Origin: JAAYUD01 sp963676865
GTDB lineage: Bacteria; Bacteroidota; Bacteroidia; Bacteroidales; Bacteroidaceae
DNA length: 64,000 nucleotides
Reading direction: 5' to 3'
Assembly (NCBI GenBank): GCA_963676865.2
Contig: CAXXSS010000001.1
Span: 558,001 to 622,000 of the forward strand
Shown here: piece after piece, positions 35,001 through 42,551 of the stretch
Position numbering within the stretch: position 1 is the stretch's first letter
How the letters are laid out: each line of letters starts with the position of its first letter
The notes under the pieces: generated by a model
The model's input: only the letters and a program-made list of their open reading frames with translations
Database searches by the model: none
Told to the model about the DNA's origin: nothing
Made by a program: the position numbers and the translations under genes

Positions 35001-35519
35001 AAAATCAAACTCGACTTCAAAAAGCTGGGCCCCAAGTTTGGCAAACAGATGAAGCAGGTAGCCGGTGCAGTAGAGAAACTCACTCAACAAGAGATCAGCA
35101 CGTTTGAAAAAGAAGGAGCTATTCAATTAGAGTTGGGTGATACGAACGTAACACTTGAAACAGCAGATGTAACGATTCTAAACGAAGACATCCCCGGATG
35201 GTTAGTTGCCAATGAAGGAAAGCTTACCGTTGCTCTTGAAGTAACACTAACAGATGATTTACGCAAGGAAGGCATTGCCCGCGAATTGGTCAACCGTATT
35301 CAGAATTTGAGAAAGCAGAGTGGATTTGACATTACAGATAAAATACATATTGAATTAGCCAAAAATAAACTGACAGATGATGCTGTAACCGAATATAATC
35401 AATATATTTGCGGTCAAGTATTGGGACTGTCACTCCAATTGGTTGATGAAATAGAAGACGGAACGGTACTGAACTTTGATGATTTCGATTTGATGATTAA
35501 AATTATGAAAGACAAATAG
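32094..35519 (+). CDS. ileS: Isoleucine--tRNA ligase
   Basis: A 1141-aa class I aminoacyl-tRNA synthetase. The HIGH-like motif is in GPPSANGMPGIHHVMAR near residue 45-60 and the KMSKR loop in DKNGNKMSKRIGN near residue 685. The editing domain (CP1) is recognisable by AWTTTPWTLPSN and EDGTGIVHIAPNFG. The C-terminal anticodon-binding domain includes NLSNWYVRLNRKRFW. The length without a C-terminal zinc finger is that of the long ileS2-like type usual in Bacteroidetes. It leads the conserved run with the TraR/DksA protein, lspA and the DUF4296 lipoprotein. Confidence 0.97.
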   Translation: MKFTEHPQLNLSQINKEVLKKWDENSVFSKSMTEREGAPSFVFYEGPPSANGMPGIHHVMARSIKDIVCRYKTMKGYLVRRKAGWDTHGLPVELGVEKTLGITKEDIGKTISVKDYNATCRKDVMKFTKEWEDVTHKMGYWVDMKQPYITYDNRYIETLWWLLKQFHKKGLLYKGYTVQPYSPAAGTGLSSHELNLPGCYREVKDTTVTAQFKMKNPKPEMAEWGTSFFIAWTTTPWTLPSNSALCVGPKIDYVAVQTYNMYTGKPITVVMAKERIYGYFDHKADGMKLEDYKEGDKIIPFKIIGEYKGTDLVGMEYEQLMPWVSPGEGAFRVIPGDYVTTEDGTGIVHIAPNFGQDDANVAKAAGVPAIQLINKKSEIRPMVDLTGKFYLVEELDEEFVQTKMNVELYNEYAGRFVKNDYDPKLTDKDETLDISLCMMLKINNQAFKIEKHVHSYPHCWRTDKPVLYYPLDSWFIRSTACKERMYELNKTIRWQPESTGTGRFGKWLENLNDWNLSRSRFWGTPLPVWRSEDNKDEKCIESVEELYNEIEKSVKAGVMKSNPLKEKGFQSGVYTEENYNKIDLHRPFVDDVVLVSDSDKPMKRETDLIDVWFDSGSMPYAQIHYPFENKELLDSGKVFPADFIAEGVDQTRGWFFTLHAIATMIFDSVAFKSVMSNGLVLDKNGNKMSKRIGNTVDPFATLDKYGADPVRWYMITNSAPWDNLKFDLEGIDEVRRKFFGTLFNTYSFFALYANVDGFEYKEADIPFEKRPEIDRWILSLLNTLIKKVDFAYNNLEPTKAGRLISDFVSDNLSNWYVRLNRKRFWGGEFTEDKLSAYQTLYTCLETVAKLMAPIAPFYSDMLYSDLTAVSGHDGKRLSVHLTDFPIANEQYINNDLEARQQIAQDITSMILALRRKVSIKVRQPLQCIMIPVVDDEQRQHIEAVKELIKGEVNVKEVKFIDDTAGVLIKKIKLDFKKLGPKFGKQMKQVAGAVEKLTQQEISTFEKEGAIQLELGDTNVTLETADVTILNEDIPGWLVANEGKLTVALEVTLTDDLRKEGIARELVNRIQNLRKQSGFDITDKIHIELAKNKLTDDAVTEYNQYICGQVLGLSLQLVDEIEDGTVLNFDDFDLMIKIMKDK

Positions 35520-35539
35520 TAATAATATAAAACCGAAGA

Positions 35540-35923
35540 ATGATGGCAGAAAAGACGAGATATTCCGACGTGGAACTCGAAGAGTTCCGTGCTATAATCA
35601 ATGAAAAGTTGGGGTTAGCGCAACGTGATTATGATATGCTCAAAAAGAGCCTGATGGGTACCGACGGTAATGATACCGACGACACATCTCCCACGTACAA
35701 AGTGCTCGAAGAAGGTGCCAACACATTGTCTAAAGAAGAGACTACCCGTTTGGCAGCACGCCAACTCAAATTTATTAAAGAATTACAAGCAGCATTGGTA
35801 CGAATTGAAAATAAAACGTACGGAATATGTCGGGCTACAGGCAAATTAATACCGGCCGAACGACTTCGCGCCGTGCCTCATGCAACACTCAGTGTTGAAG
35901 CTAAACAAAACGGTTTTCATTAA
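35540..35923 (+). CDS. TraR/DksA-type zinc-finger-like regulator
   Basis: A 127-aa protein (MMAEKTRYSDVELEEF) with a coiled-coil (residues about 10-85) and a C-terminal globular tip with YGICRATGKLIPAERLRAVPHATLSVEA, the DksA C4 finger region. Only one of the four cysteines remains, so zinc binding is unlikely; this seems common in Bacteroidetes relatives. DksA proteins enter the RNA polymerase secondary channel and modulate the response to ppGpp. It lies 20 bases after ileS and its stop overlaps the lspA start (TAATGA), so it is part of the operon. Confidence 0.9.
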   Translation: MMAEKTRYSDVELEEFRAIINEKLGLAQRDYDMLKKSLMGTDGNDTDDTSPTYKVLEEGANTLSKEETTRLAARQLKFIKELQAALVRIENKTYGICRATGKLIPAERLRAVPHATLSVEAKQNGFH

Positions 35924-36546
35924 TGAAAGATTTTTTTACGAAAGGACGTATCGCATGGATCGTCATTATCGGTACACTTATTATTGACCAAACAATTAAA
36001 ATTATCGTGAAGACACACATGTATCTTCACGATAATATTCATATTGCCAATTGGTTTTATATATACTTCACCGAGAACAATGGAATGGCTTTCGGTATGG
36101 AATTGTTCGGAAAACTATTTCTGACTACTTTCCGTATTGCCGCTGTCATCCTTATTGGATGGTACCTATATAAGATGGTGAAGAGTGGTGCAAAAACAGG
36201 TTTCATCGTCTGTGTATCGCTCATATTTACAGGTGCGGTAGGAAATATTGTCGATAGCATGTTCTATGGCGTTATCTTCAATGAGAGCACCAATACACAA
36301 ATAGCAACTCTATTTCCAGTAGTAGGCGGATATTCTTCACTGCTTTACGGGAAAGTTGTAGACATGTTTTATTTCCCTATTATTGATACCTACTGGCCTA
36401 CGTGGATGCCGGTTGTGGGAGGAGAACATTTTATATTCTTCAGCCCCATATTCAATTTTGCCGACTCGTGCATCAGTTGCGGAATCATCGCACTGATTAT
36501 TTTTTATAGCAAATACTTCAATGCATCTTTCAAACTGCTCAAATAA
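35923..36546 (+). CDS. lspA: Lipoprotein signal peptidase (LspA)
   Basis: A 207-aa membrane aspartyl protease that removes signal peptides from prolipoproteins. Motifs: IDQTIKIIV in TM1, ENNGMAFGMEL, GAVGNIVDSMFYGV with the first catalytic Asp and KVVDMFYFPI with the second. Four hydrophobic helices are visible. A longer periplasmic insert between the two Asp blocks is typical of Bacteroidetes. It would process the many lipoproteins in this window (adhesins, fimbrillins, SusD). The ATG overlaps the stop of the preceding regulator gene. Confidence 0.96.
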   Translation: MKDFFTKGRIAWIVIIGTLIIDQTIKIIVKTHMYLHDNIHIANWFYIYFTENNGMAFGMELFGKLFLTTFRIAAVILIGWYLYKMVKSGAKTGFIVCVSLIFTGAVGNIVDSMFYGVIFNESTNTQIATLFPVVGGYSSLLYGKVVDMFYFPIIDTYWPTWMPVVGGEHFIFFSPIFNFADSCISCGIIALIIFYSKYFNASFKLLK

Positions 36547-36565
36547 ATAATTATTATTCAGTGTC

Positions 36566-37681
36566 ATGAAGAATTCTCTGCGATATTTCTTCCTTCTTTT
36601 TATTGCTATGCTGCTCGTATCTGTTACGAGTTGCGAACGCCGTCCCAAGAATGTACTTTCAAAGGGGAAAATGGAAGATGTATTGTACGACTATCACCTT
36701 GCTCGTTCTATGGCAGAGAATCTTCCTTCTGATCAAATGTACAAACAGCGTTACTACGTTCAAGGAGTCTTTGATAAATACGGTATTTCTGAAGCTGATT
36801 TCGACTCGTCAATGGTATGGTATTGCAGACACACAGAAGACATGTCAGCCATTTATAAAAACGTTCAAGATCGACTGAAATCAAACATCAGCAAAATGAA
36901 CAAACTGATTACCGAATCGCAACGCAATCCTGTTGGGGCTGCATCTGGAGACAGTTTGAACATTTGGACATTCGCTCGAAATACTCGTCTGACAGGCGAT
37001 GATATGCACAATAAAATAGTTTTCTCTATATCTCCTGATTCGACTTTCCATCCAAGAGATGCATTTGAATGGAACGTAAACTTCATTTCTGCGGGGATGA
37101 TGAATGGGGGTGCCACAATGTCTCTAAGTATTCGTTATGAGAACGATAGTACGGTAACTCAAATAGCTCAACTTATGGGTTCGGGCAATCGTTCGCTAAG
37201 AGTTCAAAACAATCTGCCTATTCCCATTCGAAAAATAAATGGTTTTATTTATGTTCCGAAAGGAGTTCAAGGAGCCATTGTCGTTCAAACCAAAGCATTA
37301 AAACGCTACCATGCGCACGGCAATGCACCACTGCCAAGTGCACCTAACAATAATATGCCAGGCAATATGCCAAATGGACATCCAATGCCATCCAATGGAC
37401 CGATGAGACAACCAAACGGACAGCCCATGCCACAGGCAGCACCTGTCAATATGGGCCAACACATACCGGGGACTCCTGGAAGTAAAGTTCCGAATGCGGC
37501 AAAGATTGATACATCAAAAGCGGTGATACAAGGTATTCACAGATTAACGCCTGAGGAGTTAAACAAGAAACGCACCGATTCTCCCACTCCACATGGATAT
37601 CAACTCAGGCAACAAGTGCTCGAGAAACAAATACAACAAAACAAATCGAAATATCCGGTTCCGATTAAGAAAACAAAATAA
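36566..37681 (+). CDS. DUF4296 lipoprotein
   Basis: A 371-aa lipoprotein (MKNSLRYFFLLFIAMLLVSVTSCERR). Residues about 30-115 form the DUF4296 domain (LSKGKMEDVLYDYHLARSMAE, GVFDKYGISEADFDSSMVWY), helical and always near ileS/lspA in Bacteroides. The rest has a beta-rich part and a Pro/Asn/Met/Gly-rich low-complexity stretch (residues about 250-310, repeats of NMPG and QPMP) before a basic tail. Function unknown; envelope location is inferred from the lipobox. Confidence 0.85.
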   Translation: MKNSLRYFFLLFIAMLLVSVTSCERRPKNVLSKGKMEDVLYDYHLARSMAENLPSDQMYKQRYYVQGVFDKYGISEADFDSSMVWYCRHTEDMSAIYKNVQDRLKSNISKMNKLITESQRNPVGAASGDSLNIWTFARNTRLTGDDMHNKIVFSISPDSTFHPRDAFEWNVNFISAGMMNGGATMSLSIRYENDSTVTQIAQLMGSGNRSLRVQNNLPIPIRKINGFIYVPKGVQGAIVVQTKALKRYHAHGNAPLPSAPNNNMPGNMPNGHPMPSNGPMRQPNGQPMPQAAPVNMGQHIPGTPGSKVPNAAKIDTSKAVIQGIHRLTPEELNKKRTDSPTPHGYQLRQQVLEKQIQQNKSKYPVPIKKTK

Positions 37682-37935
37682 TGAAAAGCCGATATGCATC
37701 TCCGTTATTACAAATGCCGGATGGCAATGTTCTTGTCAAGCAGGTAATAGAATTGGAAGACGGTGAGTTTAAGAGAAACTATCGATTCGAGCAAGAGTTA
37801 TCGGCAACGATATGGGTAAACGGACTTATTGAGATTGTGGAAGAAAAAGGAAAGCTAATTGCCTATAGTAGTTCTCCATACGACTGTATTAATAAACAGC
37901 CTGTCGACGAAACTCTGCGCATACGATTGAAGTAG
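37681..37935 (+). CDS. Unknown 84-aa protein
   Basis: No family recognised. The ATG shares one base with the stop of the DUF4296 gene (TAATG), which favours translation by coupling. The sequence is soluble and beta-rich (PDGNVLVKQVIELEDGEF, ATIWVNGLIEIVEE). Its last 47 bases overlap the 3' end of the convergent methyltransferase gene. Confidence 0.65.
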   Translation: MKSRYASPLLQMPDGNVLVKQVIELEDGEFKRNYRFEQELSATIWVNGLIEIVEEKGKLIAYSSSPYDCINKQPVDETLRIRLK

Positions 37936-38659
37936 CGATAGCTACATTAAGCGAATCGGTAGTCAACCTGTCCTGAGGATAATTGGGAATATACAAACGG
38001 CAGTTAACAAATTTCTCCGTCTCCGGACGTATGCCTCTCCCTTCATTGCCCATCACAATAACACCATAAGAAGTTAGTTTCTCTTCATATATATTGTTAC
38101 CATTGAGCAATGTTCCGTAAACAGGAACACTTTCGGGCAAAGCGTCGAAGAAAGAAGATAATTCCATATAGTGCGTCTTGACATGAGCCATTGCTCCCAT
38201 AGTAGCCTGAACGGTCTTCGGATTATAAATATCTGCCGTATCGGGTGAACAGACAATATGTTCGATACCAAACCAATCGGCAAGACGAACAATCGTTCCT
38301 AAATTTCCGGGATTTTGGACACCGTCGAGCGCAAGACAAAGAGTGTTGTCCAAAGAAGATATATCGAAAGACTCTTTTCGCTGTGCGAAAACAGCAAGAA
38401 CTTGTTGAGGAGTTTTCATCAAACTAGCACGTTGCAGTTCTTCTTCCGACACGCAGCAAATTTCATCGGCACGAACTTCTGGATGAGCATCAAGCCACTC
38501 TTTCACCGCCGCAAGAAAGAGACAATGATAAGTCCCCATCAAATCACCCGCAACTTTTACCCCTTCGGCCAAGAAGACACCTTCTTTATTCCTATCCTTT
38601 TTACGTTCTAGAGAATGAACATAACTTATTCTATTTTTGCTCAATCGAGATTCCAACAT
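37889..38659 (-). CDS. SpoU/TrmH-family RNA 2'-O-methyltransferase
   Basis: A 256-aa SPOUT methyltransferase. An N-terminal RNA-binding part (SKNRISYVHSLERKKDRNKEGVFLAEG) precedes the knotted catalytic domain with LALDGVQNPGNLGTIVRLADWFG (motif 1), VIMGNEGRGI (motif 2) and YIPNYPQDRLTTDSLNVAIATSI (motif 3). These enzymes methylate ribose 2'-OH in rRNA (RlmB-like) or tRNA using SAM. It is convergent with and overlaps the small unknown gene by 47 bases, and is divergent from the TamL gene. Confidence 0.93.
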   Translation of the reverse strand: MLESRLSKNRISYVHSLERKKDRNKEGVFLAEGVKVAGDLMGTYHCLFLAAVKEWLDAHPEVRADEICCVSEEELQRASLMKTPQQVLAVFAQRKESFDISSLDNTLCLALDGVQNPGNLGTIVRLADWFGIEHIVCSPDTADIYNPKTVQATMGAMAHVKTHYMELSSFFDALPESVPVYGTLLNGNNIYEEKLTSYGVIVMGNEGRGIRPETEKFVNCRLYIPNYPQDRLTTDSLNVAIATSIVCAEFRRQAVY

Positions 38660-38721
38660 AAGACAAGTATCAATATTGGTGCAAAACTATTGAATTATTT
38701 TTATGCTACCAAAATATCGCT

Positions 38722-38729
38722 TATATTTG
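38722..38729 (+). promoter_or_regulatory. Promoter -7 element for the TamL gene
   Basis: TATATTTG lies 18 bases before the ATG at 38748 but downstream of the earlier in-frame ATG at 38703, which supports the later start. Confidence 0.6.
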
Positions 38730-38747
38730 CACAATGTTTTTCATATT

Positions 38748-41051
38748 ATGAGGAGATTTTGTCATTCGCTATGTGTTTTGTCTATCATGCTGTTCATCGT
38801 GGCTTGTTCGGCCACGAAGTATGTTCCGGAGGGAGACTTTTTGCTAAACAAAGTCAAAGTCTATTCCGATAGCGAAGATCTTTCTCCTTCCGAGCTGAAA
38901 CAATACATCCATCTGACTACCAACGCCAAATGGTTCAGTTTATTCAAAACGCAACTATACATATACAATATGTCGGGTCGCGATTCCACTAAATGGGTCA
39001 ACCGTACCATGCGTAAACTCGGCACCCCACCAGTCATGTTTAACGAAAAAGATGCTCAACGTTCACAAAAAGAATTACTAAGAGCAGTACAAAATAAAGG
39101 ATATATAGGAGCCAATGTGGAGTTGACCACTAAGATAAAACGAAAGAAACTAGAGCTCATCTATCGCATCAAGGGAGGGCAACCCTACAGATTGCGTCAT
39201 TTCTCTTATGGCTCTATAGACGAGGATATCCTTAACCTCATTAAAAATCGCCCCTCGGCATCGCTTATAAAAGAAGGTATGCTCTTTGACGTCAATGTCA
39301 TTGACGCCGAACGTGATCGCATTACCAATCTACTCACCAACAACGGATATTATCGTTTCAGTAAAGAATACATTACTTTCGTTGCAGACACCATACGCAA
39401 CAGCAAAGAGATAGATCTCAAAATGCGGTTTATACCTTTTGCAGGAAGCAAAAATTATAAACCGGCTCCCTATAGGCAATATCATATCAACAACATATCC
39501 ATCATCACCGATTTTGATATGATGCAGGGAACATCACCTTCGGGTATCGAAATCAATGATTCGGTGCATTATGAAGGATACCCTATATACTACAAAGACA
39601 AGCTAATGTTGAGGCCTAAAGTACTTGTCGACAATCTACACTTTGCCCCGGGAGATTTATACAGGAGCCAAACGATACAACGCACCTACCGCAATTTCGG
39701 ACGATTCTCGGCCCTGAACTATTCAAACATCCGGTTCACCGAATTACCCGAAGACAGCACAAAGCTGAACAGTTACCTATTGCTCACGCCCAACAAAAAT
39801 AAATCGGCATCGTTCGAAATAGAAGGTACTAACTCGGCAGGCGATTTGGGAATGGCAGCAAGTGTTTCGCTACAACATCGTAATCTCTTTCACGGATCCG
39901 AATTGCTCACTATTAAACTACGGGGAGCATATGAAGCCATATCAGGACTAGAGGGATATACAAACAATGGATATTATGAATATGGTACAGAGGCCACCCT
40001 GAATTTCCCACGTTTTGTAGCACCGTTTATATCAAAAGACTACAAGAAGAAAAGCAATGCTTCTACCGAACTAGGTCTTAGAATCAACTATCAACTAAGA
40101 CCTGAATTCTCGCGCACAGTTTTTTCTGCCTCATGGAGTTATAAATGGAATCAACAGCAACGCATACAACATCGCATAGATCTGATGGACATCAGCTATA
40201 TTTACTTGCCTTGGATTTCAGACACTTTCAAAGAGAACTATATCAACAAAGGACAGAATTATATCTTCCAATATAATTATACCAGCCGCTTCATATTCCG
40301 CTGCGGCTACACCTATGTTTACAATTCATTGGGCAATAAAGAGACTTATTACAACAACAATGACAATTCATATTCTATCCGAGCGGGATTTGAGTCGGCC
40401 GGCAACTTACTCTATCTACTTTCCAAAGCTGCCTCATTTCCAAAAAATTCTAACGGACAATATTCTATATTCAGCATTCCCTATGCGCAATACTTAAAAG
40501 GAGACTTCGACTATGTGCGCAAACTGGTGCTCGATCACCGCAACACATTAGCCATTCATGCAGCTTTCGGCATTGCCGTACCGTATCTTAATTCAAAAAC
40601 CGTACCTTTCGAAAAACAATACTTCAGTGGAGGTGCCAATAGTGTACGTGGATGGGCAGTACGCGAGCTGGGGCCGGGAAAATTTGCAGGAGACGGAAAC
40701 TATTTGGACCAATCGGGCGATATTAAATTCGATAGCAGTATTGAACTTCGTTCTCGATTATTTTGGAAATTACGCGGTGCAGCATTTATAGATGCGGGCA
40801 ATATTTGGAGCATACGCAACTACGAGAATCAACTTGGTGGCGTATTCAAATTCAACGAATTCTATAAACAGATAGCTATGGCCTACGGACTTGGACTACG
40901 CATGGATTTTGACTTTTGTATTTTGCGTTTCGACTTTGGTATGAAAGGAATCAATCCCGTCTATTCCAGTGGGGCACAAAGATACCCCATATATCATCCT
41001 TCATTCAGTCGAGATATGACCTTCCATTTCGCAGTGGGTTATCCCTTCTAA
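38748..41051 (+). CDS. TamL-like Omp85/BamA-family outer membrane lipoprotein
   Basis: A 767-aa protein started at MRRFCHSLCVLSIMLFIVACS with lipobox IVAC. POTRA-type repeats occupy residues about 25-330 (YVPEGDFLLNKVKV, LRAVQNKGYIGANVELTTK), followed by a 16-strand Omp85 barrel with the signatures YFSGGANSVRGWAVRELGPG (RGW, lid-lock loop) and a C-terminal strand ending FHFAVGYPF. In Bacteroidetes TamL is the lipidated counterpart of TamA and pairs with TamB in outer membrane protein insertion. The next element downstream is the 41.4 kb palindrome. Confidence 0.92.
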   Translation: MRRFCHSLCVLSIMLFIVACSATKYVPEGDFLLNKVKVYSDSEDLSPSELKQYIHLTTNAKWFSLFKTQLYIYNMSGRDSTKWVNRTMRKLGTPPVMFNEKDAQRSQKELLRAVQNKGYIGANVELTTKIKRKKLELIYRIKGGQPYRLRHFSYGSIDEDILNLIKNRPSASLIKEGMLFDVNVIDAERDRITNLLTNNGYYRFSKEYITFVADTIRNSKEIDLKMRFIPFAGSKNYKPAPYRQYHINNISIITDFDMMQGTSPSGIEINDSVHYEGYPIYYKDKLMLRPKVLVDNLHFAPGDLYRSQTIQRTYRNFGRFSALNYSNIRFTELPEDSTKLNSYLLLTPNKNKSASFEIEGTNSAGDLGMAASVSLQHRNLFHGSELLTIKLRGAYEAISGLEGYTNNGYYEYGTEATLNFPRFVAPFISKDYKKKSNASTELGLRINYQLRPEFSRTVFSASWSYKWNQQQRIQHRIDLMDISYIYLPWISDTFKENYINKGQNYIFQYNYTSRFIFRCGYTYVYNSLGNKETYYNNNDNSYSIRAGFESAGNLLYLLSKAASFPKNSNGQYSIFSIPYAQYLKGDFDYVRKLVLDHRNTLAIHAAFGIAVPYLNSKTVPFEKQYFSGGANSVRGWAVRELGPGKFAGDGNYLDQSGDIKFDSSIELRSRLFWKLRGAAFIDAGNIWSIRNYENQLGGVFKFNEFYKQIAMAYGLGLRMDFDFCILRFDFGMKGINPVYSSGAQRYPIYHPSFSRDMTFHFAVGYPF

Positions 41052-41092
41052 AACACGAACGCTTGCGAAAACAGAGCATAGCTGCGAGTGTA

Positions 41093-41311
41093 TTATTGAA
41101 CTATTAAACAATAATTTACGTATACGCACACCTCCCGATCAATACAGTCGGCACCCCATTCTAAAACCGATAAAACGATATCGTTGCGAAAGCGGCGGTC
41201 TATTTCAACAAAATCATATTGCAATTTGAACGCTCTACATTTGTACGTCTCCGCCACCGTGTTGTAACTAAAGCCACAATGCTCTGCCAGAAGTGCTTTT
41301 AAACGTTCCAT
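41093..41311 (-). CDS. Possible small protein, 72 aa
   Basis: The ORF starts MERLKALLAEHCGFSYNTVAE with an AAAAGG stretch 6-11 bases upstream, and shows reasonable composition (RRFRNDIVLSVLEWGADCIDREV). It resembles nothing I recognise. It lies convergent to the TamL gene and next to the large palindrome and the IS. Alternatively it is a chance frame. Confidence 0.35.
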   Translation of the reverse strand: MERLKALLAEHCGFSYNTVAETYKCRAFKLQYDFVEIDRRFRNDIVLSVLEWGADCIDREVCVYVNYCLIVQ

Positions 41312-41400
41312 GATACCTTTTAAAAAGAAAGAAGTCTGTGAGACATACTGATGAAAGTTAGTTCATGTCAGAACGATTTTATGTTTTGTCCTAAACAGAA

Positions 41401-41492
41401 TGTCGTTCCACATATGTGATTCGATCAACTCACATATGTGAGTCGATCGTTCCATATATGTGAGTTGATCGAATCACATATGTGGAACGACA
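41401..41492. repeat. 92-bp palindrome built from four 22-bp units
   Basis: Two perfect complementary arms of 37 bases (41401-41437 and 41456-41492) flank an 18-base centre. Inside, the 10-base palindrome CACATATGTG starts at 41409, 41431 and 41475, with a one-base variant (CATATATGTG) at 41453, so copies recur every 22 bases, about two helical turns. Spacers carry CGATC/GATCG words. It may be a multi-site operator, a cruciform or a strong RNA hairpin. Confidence 0.9.
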
Positions 41493-41682
41493 AAACCTGA
41501 ATGAGTCAACAGAAATGCCTTAAATGCGATAACTATGATTCAATAAGATGTGTACAAAATACCTTCTAACAGGAAAGAAGAACCGGATCTCTTCCATGCA
41601 TGGACGGTAAGCAAAGGACGTTTCTACACGGCATGCGTAAGCGTCTCGGCGATTATGCCTTTTCCGTTTATCTCCCTCTCGT

Positions 41683-41690
41683 TACCTTTG
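41683..41690 (+). promoter_or_regulatory. Promoter -7 element of IS66 tnpA
   Basis: TACCTTTG, 13 bases before the tnpA ATG, inside the left end of the IS. Confidence 0.5.
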
Positions 41691-41703
41691 CGGTGAATTA
41701 AAA

Positions 41704-42126
41704 ATGAAATTAGAAATGGTAAGATCAAAAACAGCAGAGATGCGATTCCGGCATGTATGGAAGATGTTCGGAAAGGAACTCACAGTGAATTATCATTGCA
41801 GTTTGTCAGAAATTGCAGCTAAAAACCGTACGGACTTGAATGGGATGCGCAGCTGGATGCTCGACCGTGGACATTCGGTATCCCAATTAAAGAAAGAGGT
41901 TCTTCATCGCTATTACGGCGGCTCCATACCCGACGTCAAGGAGGCGGGGCGGATGTTCACGCCGATAGTGGCGTCCGGTAGCCCGAAAGCGGGGCCTTCA
42001 CTACTGGGCATCCATATCACCTTCAACAGCGGTACGAGCGTCACCGTCAAAGAGGCGACTCCCGAGGGTATAATGGGCCTGATCCTGAGTTACGAAAGAA
42101 TGGAGGGCGAGTTATGTACTCTTTGA
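41704..42126 (+). CDS. tnpA: IS66 accessory protein TnpA-like
   Basis: A 140-aa protein in the first position of the IS66 element. It contains KMFGKELTVNYHCSLSEIAAKNRTDLNGMRSWMLDRGHSVSQLKKEV, consistent with a DNA-binding helix-turn-helix region, and a beta-rich end. The last codons overlap the tnpB start by 13 bases, which suggests coupled translation. Required with TnpB for transposition in studied IS66 elements. Confidence 0.8.
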   Translation: MKLEMVRSKTAEMRFRHVWKMFGKELTVNYHCSLSEIAAKNRTDLNGMRSWMLDRGHSVSQLKKEVLHRYYGGSIPDVKEAGRMFTPIVASGSPKAGPSLLGIHITFNSGTSVTVKEATPEGIMGLILSYERMEGELCTL

Positions 42127-42464
42127 CGTCAAGCAACAAATATTACTTGTATCAAGGGTATGTCCGAATGAATCGGGGTATTGACGGACTTTACAAGATG
42201 ATACGTTCTGAGATGAAGGAGCTCTCTCCCGTTTCGGGTGACGCGTTCATCTTCTTCGGAAAGAAAAGACAAAGCGTGAAGATACTCAAGTGGGACGGCG
42301 ACGGTTTTTTGCTGTATTACAAGCGGCTTGAGGGCGGCAGTTTCGAAGTGCCCGTTTTCAACCCGCGTACGGGCAATTACGAGATCGGGTGGAACACACT
42401 CTCCTTTATTCTCAGCGGAGTATCGCTGAAGTCCGTAAGGCTGCGAAAGCGTTTCCGAATATAG
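42114..42464 (+). CDS. tnpB: IS66 Orf2-family accessory protein TnpB
   Basis: A 116-aa protein with the IS66 Orf2 signatures YLYQGYVRMNRGIDGLYKMI, GDAFIFFGKKRQSVKILKWDGDGFLLYYKRLEGGSF, which are strongly conserved. Starts within the end of tnpA. Its biochemical role is not known; it is needed for transposition of IS66-type elements. Confidence 0.92.
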   Translation: MYSLTSSNKYYLYQGYVRMNRGIDGLYKMIRSEMKELSPVSGDAFIFFGKKRQSVKILKWDGDGFLLYYKRLEGGSFEVPVFNPRTGNYEIGWNTLSFILSGVSLKSVRLRKRFRI

Positions 42465-42516
42465 CTGAAAGGGCTTGTTTATAGTGGATTAATCACGAAA
42501 AAAGTCAAGTTTTTCG

Positions 42517-42547
42517 TTTGATATTCCGGTGATTTTTGGTACCTTTG
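42517..42547 (+). promoter_or_regulatory. Consensus promoter almost touching the tnpC start
   Basis: TTTG at 42517-42520, a 19-base spacer and TACCTTTG at 42540-42547 make a full Bacteroidetes promoter. The tnpC ATG is at 42552-42554, only 4 bases later, so a transcript from here would be leaderless or begin inside the gene. Confidence 0.7.
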
Positions 42548-42551
42548 TACT

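Larger units (their letters stand above)
41052..41636. other. Intergenic stretch before the IS66 element
   Basis: About 585 bases between the TamL stop and the IS left end. It holds the doubtful minus-strand ORF 41093-41311, the 92-bp palindrome (41401-41492), and about 140 bases of unique sequence with nothing recognisable up to the IS inverted repeat. Confidence 0.6.

Noticed and set aside
35540..35923. Loss of zinc cysteines in the DksA-type protein as an anomaly
   Set aside because: Single-cysteine TraR/DksA proteins next to lspA appear usual for Bacteroidetes.
41401..41492. CRISPR-like repeat array (four regularly spaced 10-mers)
   Set aside because: Spacers are only 12 bases and are themselves complementary; the whole forms one palindrome. 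No cas genes in the window.
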